This document shows, piece after piece, positions 1 to 5,917 of a DNA stretch of 12,962 nucleotides. Each line of letters opens with the position of its first letter. Position 1 is the stretch's first letter. This stretch comes from an uncultured Enterococcus sp. (GTDB lineage Bacteria > Bacillota > Bacilli > Lactobacillales > Enterococcaceae). The translations under genes were made by a program, and so were the position numbers. The notes under the pieces were generated by a model that searched no databases, was not told where the DNA came from, and saw nothing but the letters and a program-made list of their open reading frames with translations. The DNA lies in assembly GCA_946409145.1 (NCBI GenBank), contig CAMJVA010000024.1, positions 1 to 12,962 on the forward strand. The letters run 5' to 3'.

Positions 1-98
1 TCCACGTTTGTAACGTTATGTACGGGCAACGGCGAAAAGATGATGAGCCTTGTGCTTTTTGCCTGGATGTGATTTATGGAGAACGGGGCACAAAATAA
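1..98 (+). CDS. yabA: YabA C-terminus (partial, 5' end outside window)
   Basis: The reading frame that starts at base 3 encodes 31 residues and ends at a TAA at 96-98. The residues include HVCNVMYG, then EPCAFC and LDVIYGER. This is the zinc-binding tail of YabA, in which one His and three Cys (here H-x-C and C-x2-C) hold a zinc ion. YabA is known to bind DnaA and the DnaN sliding clamp and to restrain replication initiation in Bacillota. Its N-terminal coiled coil lies outside the window. The next gene, rsmI, is the usual neighbour of yabA in this group, which supports the call. Recognition rests on the short tail only, but the motif is distinctive. Confidence 0.85.
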   Translation, partial: HVCNVMYGQRRKDDEPCAFCLDVIYGERGTK

Positions 99-134
99 AA
101 GAGACTGGGACAAAAAAGTCTCAGTCTTTTGTTT
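99..134 (+). terminator. Intrinsic terminator-like hairpin after yabA
   Basis: GACTGGGAC (103-111) pairs with GTCTCAGTC (118-126) with one G-U pair around an A6 loop. The stem can be extended by A-T pairs on the outside and is followed by a T-rich run, TCTTTTGTTTT. It begins immediately after the yabA stop. rsmI starts 20 nt further on with no promoter visible between them, so the hairpin probably reduces rather than abolishes read-through into rsmI. Its TGGGACAAA core recurs in the hairpin at 11999-12028. Confidence 0.65.
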
Positions 135-154
135 TAAAAAATAAGGAGGCGTCC

Positions 155-1015
155 ATGAAACGACAAAGAAGCTATCAAGAGGATGAGGGAAAACTTTATT
201 TAGTCCCCACCCCTATTGGAAATTTGCAAGATATGACTTTTCGTAGTGTAGAAATTTTGAAAACAGTGGACTTAATTGCGGCAGAAGATACGCGAAATAC
301 CATTAAATTATTAAATCATTTTGCAATTTCCACCCCACAAATTTCTTTACATGAGCACAATTATCAACAGCGGATTCCCCAACTCATTGAAAAATTGCAA
401 GAAGGAGAAAGTATTGCCCAAGTCAGTGATGCAGGGATGCCCTCTATTTCTGATCCTGGTCATGAATTAGTGCTTGCTTGTATTAAAGAAAATATTCCGG
501 TGATTTCACTCCCAGGGGCAACGGCAGGACTTACAGCTTTAATTGCCTCAGGCCTTGAAGTACAACCGTTTACTTTTTATGGTTTTTTACCCCGGAAGAA
601 AAAAGAGCAACAAGAGGCTTTAGAAATTTTAAAAGGAAAAGAAGAAACCAGTATTTTTTATGAATCGCCTTTTCGCTTAAAAGAAACTTTGGAAAATATT
701 TTAAAAGTTTTAGGTAATCGAAACGTCGTTATTTGTCGGGAACTGACAAAAATTTACGAAGAGTATTTACGAGGACAAACCCAAGAACTCATTGATCTTT
801 TAAAGGAAAATCCTCTTAAGGGAGAATGTGTTTTAATGGTTGAAGGAAGTAAAACAAAAGAAAATTATCCAAAAGATATTCAAGTTCATTTTCAAGAACT
901 AAAAGAGTTAGGTTTGTCTGATAAAGAAATTATTAAAGAAGTGGCTAAAATTAGACAAATGAAAAAACAAGATGTGTATAAAATTTTTCATCAGATAGAT
1001 GAAACCATGTTGTAA
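155..1015 (+). CDS. rsmI: 16S rRNA (cytidine1402-2'-O)-methyltransferase RsmI
   Basis: This 286-residue protein belongs to the SAM-dependent tetrapyrrole-methylase-like family. RsmI methylates the ribose 2'-OH of C1402 in 16S rRNA, in the decoding centre. Diagnostic segments are LVPTPIGNLQDMT (16-28), AAEDTRNT (42-49), LHEHN (65-69), QVSDAGMPSISDPG (89-102), the PGATAGLTALIASGL stretch (120-134) and FYGFLPRKKK (141-150). The C-terminus carries a lysine-rich helical tail. The ATG at 155 is chosen because AAGGAGG lies 5 nt upstream (143-149) and the family motifs begin about 15 residues in. The frame stays open back to base 50, but that part runs through yabA and the hairpin. dinB follows after 28 nt with its own ribosome binding site, so the two are probably cotranscribed. 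Confidence 0.95.
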   Translation: MKRQRSYQEDEGKLYLVPTPIGNLQDMTFRSVEILKTVDLIAAEDTRNTIKLLNHFAISTPQISLHEHNYQQRIPQLIEKLQEGESIAQVSDAGMPSISDPGHELVLACIKENIPVISLPGATAGLTALIASGLEVQPFTFYGFLPRKKKEQQEALEILKGKEETSIFYESPFRLKETLENILKVLGNRNVVICRELTKIYEEYLRGQTQELIDLLKENPLKGECVLMVEGSKTKENYPKDIQVHFQELKELGLSDKEIIKEVAKIRQMKKQDVYKIFHQIDETML

Positions 1016-1043
1016 GTTGCCAATTTTTAAGGAGGTCTGAAAG

Positions 1044-2168
1044 ATGCTAAGTGAATTGGGCTTTCCTTTACATAATGATACTCACCGTAAAATTATTCAC
1101 ATTGATATGGATGCTTTTTTTGCTTCCATTGAAGAAAGAGATGACCCTAAGTTAAAAGAATTTCCCCTAGTGATTGCTAGGCATCCGAAAGATACAGGGG
1201 GAAAAGGAGTGGTCACCACTGCCAATTATCAGGCAAGACAATTTGGCATTCATTCGGCTATGTCAGCGCAAAAAGCTTATGAACTGTGTCCAAAAGCGAT
1301 TTTTAAGCCGGGAAATCTCCACTATTACCAAGAAGTTTCTAAGGAAGTACAAGAAATTTTTTCCCGTTATACAGATGTGATTCAACAAGCTTCCATTGAT
1401 GAAGCTTATTTAGATGTCACTGAAAATAAAAAAAATATTAAATCTGCCATTAAAATAGCCAAACTCATTCAGTATGATATTTATCATGAACTCCATTTAA
1501 CTTGTTCTGCTGGGGTCAGTTATAATAAATTTTTAGCTAAGTTAGGTTCTGATTTCCAAAAACCTAAAGGCCTAACGGTAATTATGCCAGAAGAAGCGGA
1601 AAAATTTTTAGAGGATTTACCCATTGAAAAATTTCATGGTATTGGGAAAAAAACCGTCCCTAAAATGCACGAATTAGGAGTGTTCACTGGAAAAGATTTA
1701 AGAAAAATTTCTGAGTGGCAATTAATTTCTGAATTTGGAAAAATGGGGTATTCTTTGTACCGAAAAGTACGAGGGATTCACGACGATCCAGTGAATCCTG
1801 AAAGAATTCGTAAATCTTTAGGCCGGGAAAGAACTTATGGGAAATTACTTTATACCGAAGAAGAAGTGACTAAAGAATTGCGCCAATTGTCTTTGAAAGT
1901 AGCGGAAAATCTTTCTTTAAAACAAAAACAAGGAAATATTATTGTTTTAAAAGTGAGAGACGGAGAATATAACACCGTGACCAAAAGAAAAACTTTGCCA
2001 GATTATTTAAAAAAAGGGGAAGACATTTTTATGGTGGCTCAAGAATTATTTGATACTAATTTTGAAGCTAGTGTGGGTTTAAGATTATTAGGCGTAACTG
2101 TGACAGGCCTTGAAGAGGCTAGTTTTGAAAACATTCCTCTTCCTTTATTTGAGAAAAAAAGTCTTTAG
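1044..2168 (+). CDS. dinB: DNA polymerase IV (Y-family translesion polymerase)
   Basis: This 374-residue Y-family polymerase copies past damaged or mismatched template without proofreading. The palm carries the catalytic acidic residues in IDMDAFFASIEE (D21, D23) and SIDEAYLD (D119, E120). F26 sits at the steric-gate position that excludes ribonucleotides. GVSYNKFLAKLGSDFQKP (157-174) is a strong family signature. A helix-hairpin-helix thumb follows (about 197-216, HGIGKKTVPKMHELG), then the little-finger domain (about 255-355). The C-terminal PLPLF (365-369) fits the sliding-clamp binding motif. The ATG start has AAGGAGGT about 8 nt upstream. All key residues are present, so the enzyme should be active. 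No LexA-like operator or separate promoter is apparent in the 28-nt gap after rsmI. Confidence 0.95.
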   Translation: MLSELGFPLHNDTHRKIIHIDMDAFFASIEERDDPKLKEFPLVIARHPKDTGGKGVVTTANYQARQFGIHSAMSAQKAYELCPKAIFKPGNLHYYQEVSKEVQEIFSRYTDVIQQASIDEAYLDVTENKKNIKSAIKIAKLIQYDIYHELHLTCSAGVSYNKFLAKLGSDFQKPKGLTVIMPEEAEKFLEDLPIEKFHGIGKKTVPKMHELGVFTGKDLRKISEWQLISEFGKMGYSLYRKVRGIHDDPVNPERIRKSLGRERTYGKLLYTEEEVTKELRQLSLKVAENLSLKQKQGNIIVLKVRDGEYNTVTKRKTLPDYLKKGEDIFMVAQELFDTNFEASVGLRLLGVTVTGLEEASFENIPLPLFEKKSL

Positions 2169-2173
2169 ATTTT

Positions 2174-2202
2174 TTGCAAGAATTTTTTAAATAGTCTTGC
2201 AA
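2174..2202. repeat. Perfect inverted repeat overlapping the trp promoter -35
   Basis: TTGCAAGA (2174-2181) and TCTTGCAA (2195-2202) form an 8-bp perfect dyad with a 13-nt spacer. The right arm contains the -35 hexamer TTGCAA of the trp promoter. It could be an operator, or a weak terminator for dinB whose stop is 5 nt upstream, but only TTTAAAA follows, not a proper T-run. A chance dyad in AT-rich DNA is also possible. Confidence 0.4.
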
Positions 2203-2225
2203 TTTAAAAAAAAGGTTGTTATACT
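2197..2225 (+). promoter_or_regulatory. Sigma-A-type promoter of the trpL-trpB unit
   Basis: TTGCAA (2197-2202) and TATACT (2220-2225) are separated by exactly 17 nt, a near-consensus vegetative promoter. Transcription would begin near 2232, giving a leader of about 30 nt before the leader-peptide ATG. A second dyad, GTTGTT (2215-2220) with AACAAC (2230-2235), spans the -10 box and expected start site. Confidence 0.75.
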
Positions 2226-2260
2226 TTGAAACAACTTCAAACAGAAAAGAGGAAAAGCAC

Positions 2261-2308
2261 ATGATTAAAACGACAATGTTAACTTATTGGTGGATCTGGC
2301 ATAGTTGA
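2261..2308 (+). CDS. trpL: trp leader peptide (15 aa, three Trp codons)
   Basis: The short frame encodes MIKTTMLTYWWIWHS and stops at TGA 2306-2308. GAGGA (2249-2253) lies 7 nt before the ATG, a good ribosome binding site. Three TGG codons occur in four positions (2288-2290, 2291-2293 and 2297-2299). This is extreme for such a peptide and is the signature of ribosome-mediated trp attenuation. The frame lies just downstream of a 17-nt-spaced promoter and upstream of alternative hairpins, a terminator and trpB. The product is presumably not functional as a protein; what matters is where the ribosome pauses during its synthesis. The last Trp codon and the following His codon are also part of a GGCATAG pairing element (2298-2304). 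The leader-peptide call is strong; the regulatory mechanism is inferred. Confidence 0.85.
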   Translation: MIKTTMLTYWWIWHS

Positions 2309-2309
2309 T

Positions 2310-2425
2310 GTTGCGTGTGTGCGAAAAGGCATAGATGCAACTTTAGCGTGGGCGAAAGTCATCTATGCCGGTATTTCCCGAAAAGAAGACCGGTGAGCGG
2401 AAAGCAAACTGGTCTTCTTTTTTTT
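2310..2425 (+). promoter_or_regulatory. trp attenuator: alternative hairpins, antiterminator and terminator
   Basis: Four mutually exclusive pairings can be drawn. Stem B:C pairs 2310-2322 with 2329-2341: 7 bp, one mismatch, then 5 bp, with loop GAAAAG. Stem C:D pairs GGCATAGATG (2328-2337) with CATCTATGCC (2360-2369), 10 perfect bp. An antiterminator pairs 2367-2377 with 2385-2394, including GCCGGT against ACCGGT. The terminator pairs 2383-2394 with 2408-2419 and is followed by a T-run. A ribosome waiting at the Trp codons leaves B free, so B:C forms, D is released, the antiterminator forms and trpB is transcribed. A ribosome at the stop codon covers B, so C:D forms, the antiterminator loses GCC 2367-2369 and termination follows. 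No T-box motif is present. The structure is drawn by eye and not energy-computed. Confidence 0.8.
2383..2425 (+). terminator. Attenuator terminator upstream of trpB
   Basis: AAGAAGACCGGT (2383-2394) pairs with ACTGGTCTTCTT (2408-2419) over 12 bp with one G-U pair and a 13-nt loop. An eight-base T-run (2416-2425 region) follows directly. It is a strong intrinsic terminator located more than 100 nt before the trpB start, so it must act on the leader transcript and not on a preceding gene. Confidence 0.85.
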
Positions 2426-2537
2426 ACTTTTCTAAAAAGAGTGGTGACTTTTGTCTCAAAGAACTGGTTCAACATTAAGGCAAAAAGTAAAAAACGTCTT
2501 TAAAAAGACGAAAAACAAACTCTTGGAGGAAAAGAAA

Positions 2538-3791
2538 ATGACAACCAATACAAATAGTAACACTGAAAAGAAAATGGCGGAAAAATTAAGTTTAGATGTA
2601 ACTTCTAAAGAGCACAAACTAGGTTATTACGGAGAATTTGGGGGACAGTTTGTTAACGAAACTTTAAAAAAAGCCATGGATGAAATTGCAGTTGCTTATG
2701 AAGAAGCCAAAAAAGATCCAGCATTTCAAAAAGAATTCCAAGCTTTATTAAAAGATTATTCTGGAAGAGCCACACCTTTATATTTTGCCGAAAAATTAAC
2801 GGAAAAATTAGGAGGAGCCAAAGTCTACTTGAAACGGGAAGATTTAAATCATTTAGGCGCCCACAAACTTAACAATGTTTTAGGACAAATGCTTTTAGCA
2901 AAACGCATGGGAAAAACGAGAATTATTGCTGAAACAGGAGCCGGACAACACGGGGTAGCAACGGCTGCAGCAGCGGCGCGCTTTGGTTTAGAGTGTGTGG
3001 TTTATATGGGGCAAGAAGACTGTGAACGACAAAAATTAAATGTTTTTCGTATGGAACTTTTAGGGGCAAAAGTTGTTTCCGTAAAAGAAGGGACCCAAAC
3101 TTTAAAAGATGCAGTGAATGCTGCCTTTGCTGATTTTTCTAATAACCTAGACACTACTTTTTATATTATTGGTTCTGCTGTGGGACCTTATCCATATCCG
3201 ATGATGGTGAAAGATTTTCAAAGTGTCATTAGTCAGGAATCAAAAGAACAAATTTTAGCCAAAGAAGGTCGCTTGCCAGATGCAGTTATTGCGTGTGTGG
3301 GAGGAGGGTCTAATGCCATTGGTTCTTTTGCCGCCTATATTCCAGAAAATAAAGTTCAGTTAATCGGCGTTGAAGCGGCTGGAAAGGGAGTGGATACACC
3401 TTATCACGCGGCCACTATGACCAAAGGCACTATAGGCATTATGGATGGTATGAACACCTATGGCATTTTTGATGAATTGGGAAATGTTGCTCCAGTGTAT
3501 TCTATTTCTGCCGGACTTGATTATCCTGGTGTGGGACCAGAACATGCTTATTTAAAAGAAACGAAAAGAGCTGAGTATGTTCCTGTAACGGATCAAGAAG
3601 CAGTGGAAGCTTTTTTAATCTTAGGAAAAACAGAAGGAATTATTCCAGCCATTGAAAGTTCTCACGCTATTGCTGAAGCTTTAAAGCGTGTGCCTTTAAT
3701 GGACAAAGAACAAATTGTTTTAGTGACAGTTTCTGGTCGAGGAGATAAAGATGTGGAACAAGTAGCAAAATATTTAGGAATGGAAATTTAA
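2538..3791 (+). CDS. trpB: Tryptophan synthase beta chain (lone trpB)
   Basis: This 417-residue PLP enzyme joins indole and L-serine to give L-tryptophan. The PLP lysine is K110 in LNHLGAHKLNN. The catalytic glutamate is E132 in ETGAGQHG. GGGSNAIG (255-262) binds the PLP phosphate. SISAGLDYPGVGPEHA (322-337) and the C-terminal SGRGDKD (399-405) complete the TrpB1-type signature. The ATG at 2538 is chosen because GGAGGA (2525-2530) lies 7 nt upstream and the family match begins about 25 residues later. The upstream in-frame TTG at 2451 has no ribosome binding site. No trpA or other trp gene adjoins it; the gene is flanked by its own attenuator and a strong terminator, so it is monocistronic. 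It could partner a distant trpA or act alone on imported indole. All catalytic residues are intact. Confidence 0.95.
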   Translation: MTTNTNSNTEKKMAEKLSLDVTSKEHKLGYYGEFGGQFVNETLKKAMDEIAVAYEEAKKDPAFQKEFQALLKDYSGRATPLYFAEKLTEKLGGAKVYLKREDLNHLGAHKLNNVLGQMLLAKRMGKTRIIAETGAGQHGVATAAAAARFGLECVVYMGQEDCERQKLNVFRMELLGAKVVSVKEGTQTLKDAVNAAFADFSNNLDTTFYIIGSAVGPYPYPMMVKDFQSVISQESKEQILAKEGRLPDAVIACVGGGSNAIGSFAAYIPENKVQLIGVEAAGKGVDTPYHAATMTKGTIGIMDGMNTYGIFDELGNVAPVYSISAGLDYPGVGPEHAYLKETKRAEYVPVTDQEAVEAFLILGKTEGIIPAIESSHAIAEALKRVPLMDKEQIVLVTVSGRGDKDVEQVAKYLGMEI

Positions 3792-3810
3792 TTAAATAGT
3801 TTAAAAAAAA

Positions 3811-3862
3811 GGAGGTTCACTAAAAATAAGTTAATTATTTTTAGTGGATCTCTACTTTTTTT
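3811..3862 (+). terminator. Strong intrinsic terminator of trpB
   Basis: The perfect core CACTAAAAATAA (3818-3829) pairs with TTATTTTTAGTG (3835-3846) around a 5-nt loop. It extends outward by seven more pairs, three of them G-U, to give a stem of about 19 bp. A T7 run follows at 3856-3862. A run of A bases precedes the stem, so it might also terminate on the other strand. Confidence 0.85.
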
Positions 3863-3872
3863 ACCATAAGTG

Positions 3873-3901
3873 TTGCGAAAAAAAATCAAAGGAAGTATAA
3901 T
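3873..3901 (+). promoter_or_regulatory. Promoter of the 3963-4409 membrane gene
   Basis: TTGCGA (3873-3878) and a perfect TATAAT (3896-3901) lie exactly 17 nt apart. Together with the trpB terminator just upstream, this makes the next gene an independent transcription unit. The expected start is near 3908. Confidence 0.75.
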
Positions 3902-3909
3902 GACTTTGG

Positions 3910-3935
3910 TTAAAAAGAAAGCGGTTTCTTTTTAA
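3910..3935 (+). promoter_or_regulatory. 5' UTR hairpin, 11-bp perfect stem
   Basis: TTAAAAAGAAA (3910-3920) and TTTCTTTTTAA (3925-3935) form a perfect 11-bp stem with loop GCGG. It begins almost exactly at the predicted transcription start and ends 27 nt before the ATG of the next gene. No real T-run follows (AAAAAT), so it is not a convincing terminator. A 5'-end stabilising hairpin is one reading. Confidence 0.5.
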
Positions 3936-3962
3936 AAAATATGTTATTAAAAGGAGAAGAAA

Positions 3963-4409
3963 ATGAAAGACTTTATCTTGCGGTATGGACTGTTAGTATG
4001 GACAGGATTAATGGGAATTTTTTTAAGTATTGGTCTTTATTTCAATACAGCCATTATTAAAGTTTCAGACGCCTACTACTACGCTAATCGGACTTTTTAC
4101 TTAGATAACAGCCCCTTAATTCGCATTGGTAAAATTTTTTTACATCATGAAGGAGGAAGCGGTCTTTTTACTTTAATTATTTTAGGAATTCTCACGGGAC
4201 TTCCCTTAATGTTTTATGTTTTTTATAATTTGAAAAAAAGAGGTCATGAAACGAAGGTGCCTCTTTTGTTAATGTTACCTTTATTTTTGTTTTTAGTTCC
4301 AAGTAATCAGCTGCTCTTAAGTTTTGTCTTCTGGTTTGCTACGTCCTTAGTCTTCTCATTATTTTTAGCAGATTATTTAAAACCTATTACAACTTATCAT
4401 TATGCTTAA
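3963..4409 (+). CDS. Hypothetical four-helix membrane protein
   Basis: I do not recognise this 148-residue protein. It shows about four hydrophobic segments, roughly residues 7-27, 66-89, 97-115 and 118-138. A polar segment lies between helices 1 and 2 and contains the tyrosine-rich SDAYYYANRTFY and the GGSG near residue 64. A short basic loop, NLKKRGHETK, lies between helices 2 and 3 and by the positive-inside rule should be cytoplasmic. That orientation would place the 1-2 loop outside. AAAGGAG precedes the ATG by about 7 nt. The gene has its own near-consensus promoter and a 5' hairpin, and it ends before an inverted repeat shared with the converging lepB, so it is monocistronic. No catalytic motif is apparent and no function is proposed. 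Confidence 0.75.
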   Translation: MKDFILRYGLLVWTGLMGIFLSIGLYFNTAIIKVSDAYYYANRTFYLDNSPLIRIGKIFLHHEGGSGLFTLIILGILTGLPLMFYVFYNLKKRGHETKVPLLLMLPLFLFLVPSNQLLLSFVFWFATSLVFSLFLADYLKPITTYHYA

Positions 4410-4418
4410 AAATTATTT

Positions 4419-4450
4419 AAAAAAATAAAGGAGAAAACAGGACTCCTTTA
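4419..4450 (-). terminator. Second terminator for lepB
   Basis: TAAAGGAG (4426-4433) and CTCCTTTA (4443-4450) form an 8-bp stem with a 9-nt loop. Read on the - strand, the stem is followed by a run of T bases (the A-run at 4419-4425). It lies beyond the 21-bp repeat relative to lepB, so lepB would have two terminators in tandem. Confidence 0.55.
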
Positions 4451-4453
4451 CTT

Positions 4454-4497
4454 AAAACAATAGGAAGGAAGACCACGGTCTTCCTTCCTATTGTTTT
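4454..4497. terminator. Bidirectional terminator between convergent genes
   Basis: A perfect 21-bp inverted repeat, 4454-4474 against 4477-4497, carries only two central bases; four to six would loop out in RNA. The core is GGAAGGAAGACC with its complement. A-runs on the left and T-runs on the right give a U-tract in both directions. It abuts the lepB stop at 4497-4499 and serves both the membrane gene (+) and lepB (-). Confidence 0.85.
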
Positions 4498-5033
4498 TAA
4501 AAGGCTAATTGTTGGTGTTCTTTATTAATATTGCCAATAAATTCTGGGGGCCAGAGAATAAACGTCGCTTTACGCTTCACGGCTTCTTGATGAATGAAAC
4601 CAAAACGTCTTGAGTCATTGGAGGCTGGACGATTATCTCCAAGAACGAAATAATAATCAGGAGGGACGATAATTTGCCCACAACCATGGTATAAAGAAAA
4701 ATCTTCCGTATAAATTTTTCCCTTAGGACCGGTTAAGTATTTTTCGTCAATTCCTTGACCGCTAATGTATAAAATTCCTTGGGAAAATTCGATCACATCT
4801 CCTGGAAGACCCACTACTCGTTTAATATAAGTAGCATCTTCTTCATCAGGTGCTTTAAATGTCACCACATCAAAACGAGAAATGTCTTTAGGTTCAACGG
4901 CTAAAATATAAGCATCGTTTGGAATATTAGGTTCCATGGAAGTGCCAGTAACGTGAATATAACTTAGAGACAGTTGCCAAAAAATAAATGTGACAGAGAG
5001 AAAAAATAGGCCAGCTAGGAGTAGTTTTTTCAT
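4497..5033 (-). CDS. lepB: Signal peptidase I
   Basis: This 178-residue type I signal peptidase removes signal peptides from Sec- and Tat-exported proteins at the outer face of the membrane. It has one N-terminal membrane anchor (about 4-23). The nucleophile is Ser32 in TGTSMEPNIP and the general base is Lys71 in YIKRVVGLPGD. The conserved GDNRPASNDSR (132-142) and RFG complete the fold signature. The Ser-Lys dyad and compact size are typical of Gram-positive enzymes. The ATG at 5033 is preceded on the - strand by AAAGGAG. It is divergent from walR and convergent with the 148-residue membrane gene. Gram-positive genomes often carry several paralogues, and which one this is cannot be told from the sequence. 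No clear promoter could be assigned; the region upstream is very AT-rich. Confidence 0.93.
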   Translation of the reverse strand: MKKLLLAGLFFLSVTFIFWQLSLSYIHVTGTSMEPNIPNDAYILAVEPKDISRFDVVTFKAPDEEDATYIKRVVGLPGDVIEFSQGILYISGQGIDEKYLTGPKGKIYTEDFSLYHGCGQIIVPPDYYFVLGDNRPASNDSRRFGFIHQEAVKRKATFILWPPEFIGNINKEHQQLAF

Positions 5034-5178
5034 AGAAGCTCTCTCCTTTAATTAAATAATTCTCATATTTTATTTAAATTTTATCATCTAATTATCATCT
5101 TGCCTAGAAATAAGTCTGGAAAAGAGTAAGTCTTTTTAAACAATTTTCCCCTGTGATGAATTCTTCTGAAAAATCGGT

Positions 5179-5184
5179 TATAAT
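5179..5184 (+). promoter_or_regulatory. Putative -10 box of the wal operon
   Basis: A perfect TATAAT lies about 31 nt before the walR GTG. At the 17-nt spacing the -35 position reads ATGAAT, and no better hexamer is near, so the promoter is weak or activator-dependent by sequence. The 181-nt gap 5034-5214 otherwise holds only AT-rich sequence between the divergent lepB and walR. I saw no tandem TGTWAH WalR-type site in it. Confidence 0.5.
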
Positions 5185-5214
5185 AGTCATAGCTCAATTT
5201 ATGAGGTGAAGAAA

Positions 5215-5907
5215 GTGAAAAAAATATTAGTTGTAGACGATGAAAAACCAATTTCAGACATTGTCAAATTTAATTTAACAAAAGAAGGTTATGAAGTTCA
5301 TACGGCTTATGATGGAGAAGAAGCTTTAGAAAAAGTGACAGAAGTAGAGCCGGACTTAATTTTATTAGACTTAATGTTACCAAAAATGGACGGTTTAGAA
5401 GTCGCCCGGGAAGTACGAAAAAATTATGATATGCCGATTATTATGGTCACAGCCAAAGATTCGGAAATTGATAAAGTTTTAGGCCTTGAATTAGGGGCTG
5501 ACGATTACGTGACCAAACCTTTTTCTAATCGAGAATTAATTGCCCGAGTGAAAGCTAATTTAAGACGGGGGCAAGGGGCACAAAAAGTGGAAGAAGTATC
5601 CACTGATTTAGAAATCGGGGACTTAACCATTCATCCCGATGCTTACATGGTAACCAAACGAGGAGAACAAGTAGACTTAACACACCGAGAATTTGAATTG
5701 CTTCATTATCTTGGAAAACATTTAGGCCAAGTGATGACTCGGGAACATTTATTACAAACTGTTTGGGGTTACGATTATTTTGGGGATGTTCGAACGGTGG
5801 ATGTTACGGTTCGACGCTTAAGAGAAAAAATCGAAGACAATCCCTCTCATCCCACTTATTTAGTCACTAGACGTGGGGTAGGTTATTATTTAAGAAATCC
5901 AGAATAA
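5215..5907 (+). CDS. walR: Response regulator WalR (YycF/VicR)
   Basis: This 230-residue OmpR-family regulator is the output of the essential WalKR system, which controls autolysins and wall turnover. The receiver domain (1-118) has the acidic pair D8-D9, the phospho-acceptor D52 in LLDLMLPKMDG, and K101. The GADDYVTKPFSNRE segment is nearly invariant in WalR. T100 corresponds to the threonine phosphorylated by PASTA-type Ser/Thr kinases in Bacillus and Staphylococcus WalR. The winged-helix DNA-binding domain spans about 131-228 and ends in VTRRGVGYYLRNPE. I chose the GTG at 5215, which gives MKKILVVDDEKPIS, the usual family start, with AGGTG 6 nt upstream. An in-frame GTG at 5206 overlaps that site and would add three residues. 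walK follows after 10 nt. Confidence 0.95.
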   Translation: MKKILVVDDEKPISDIVKFNLTKEGYEVHTAYDGEEALEKVTEVEPDLILLDLMLPKMDGLEVAREVRKNYDMPIIMVTAKDSEIDKVLGLELGADDYVTKPFSNRELIARVKANLRRGQGAQKVEEVSTDLEIGDLTIHPDAYMVTKRGEQVDLTHREFELLHYLGKHLGQVMTREHLLQTVWGYDYFGDVRTVDVTVRRLREKIEDNPSHPTYLVTRRGVGYYLRNPE

Positions 5908-5917
5908 GGAGTAAGGC

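Noticed and set aside
50..154. N-terminal extension of rsmI to base 50
   Set aside because: It runs through the yabA 3' end and the hairpin, has no ribosome binding site and is not like RsmI. The ATG at 155 has AAGGAGG upstream.
2315..2503. 62-residue frame across the attenuator
   Set aside because: It crosses the terminator and has no ribosome binding site. Its sequence is explained entirely by RNA pairing elements.
2495..2510. Small hairpin CGTCTT/AAGACG before trpB
   Set aside because: It is only 6 bp and is followed by A bases on the + strand, so it is not a + strand terminator. It would look like a terminator only on the - strand, where no gene ends.
2451..2537. TTG-initiated N-terminal extension of trpB
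   Set aside because: There is no ribosome binding site before the TTG, whereas GGAGGA sits correctly before the ATG at 2538. The added residues do not resemble TrpB.
2169..2537. T-box riboswitch ahead of trpB
   Set aside because: No AGGGTGG-type T-box motif or long Stem I region is visible, and the leader is short. The Trp-rich peptide and its pairing pattern explain the region better.
3900..3935. 11-codon frame (MTLVKKKAVSF) resembling a leader peptide
   Set aside because: Its ATG overlaps the perfect TATAAT of the promoter and therefore lies upstream of the expected transcript start. The pattern comes from the -10 box and the hairpin.
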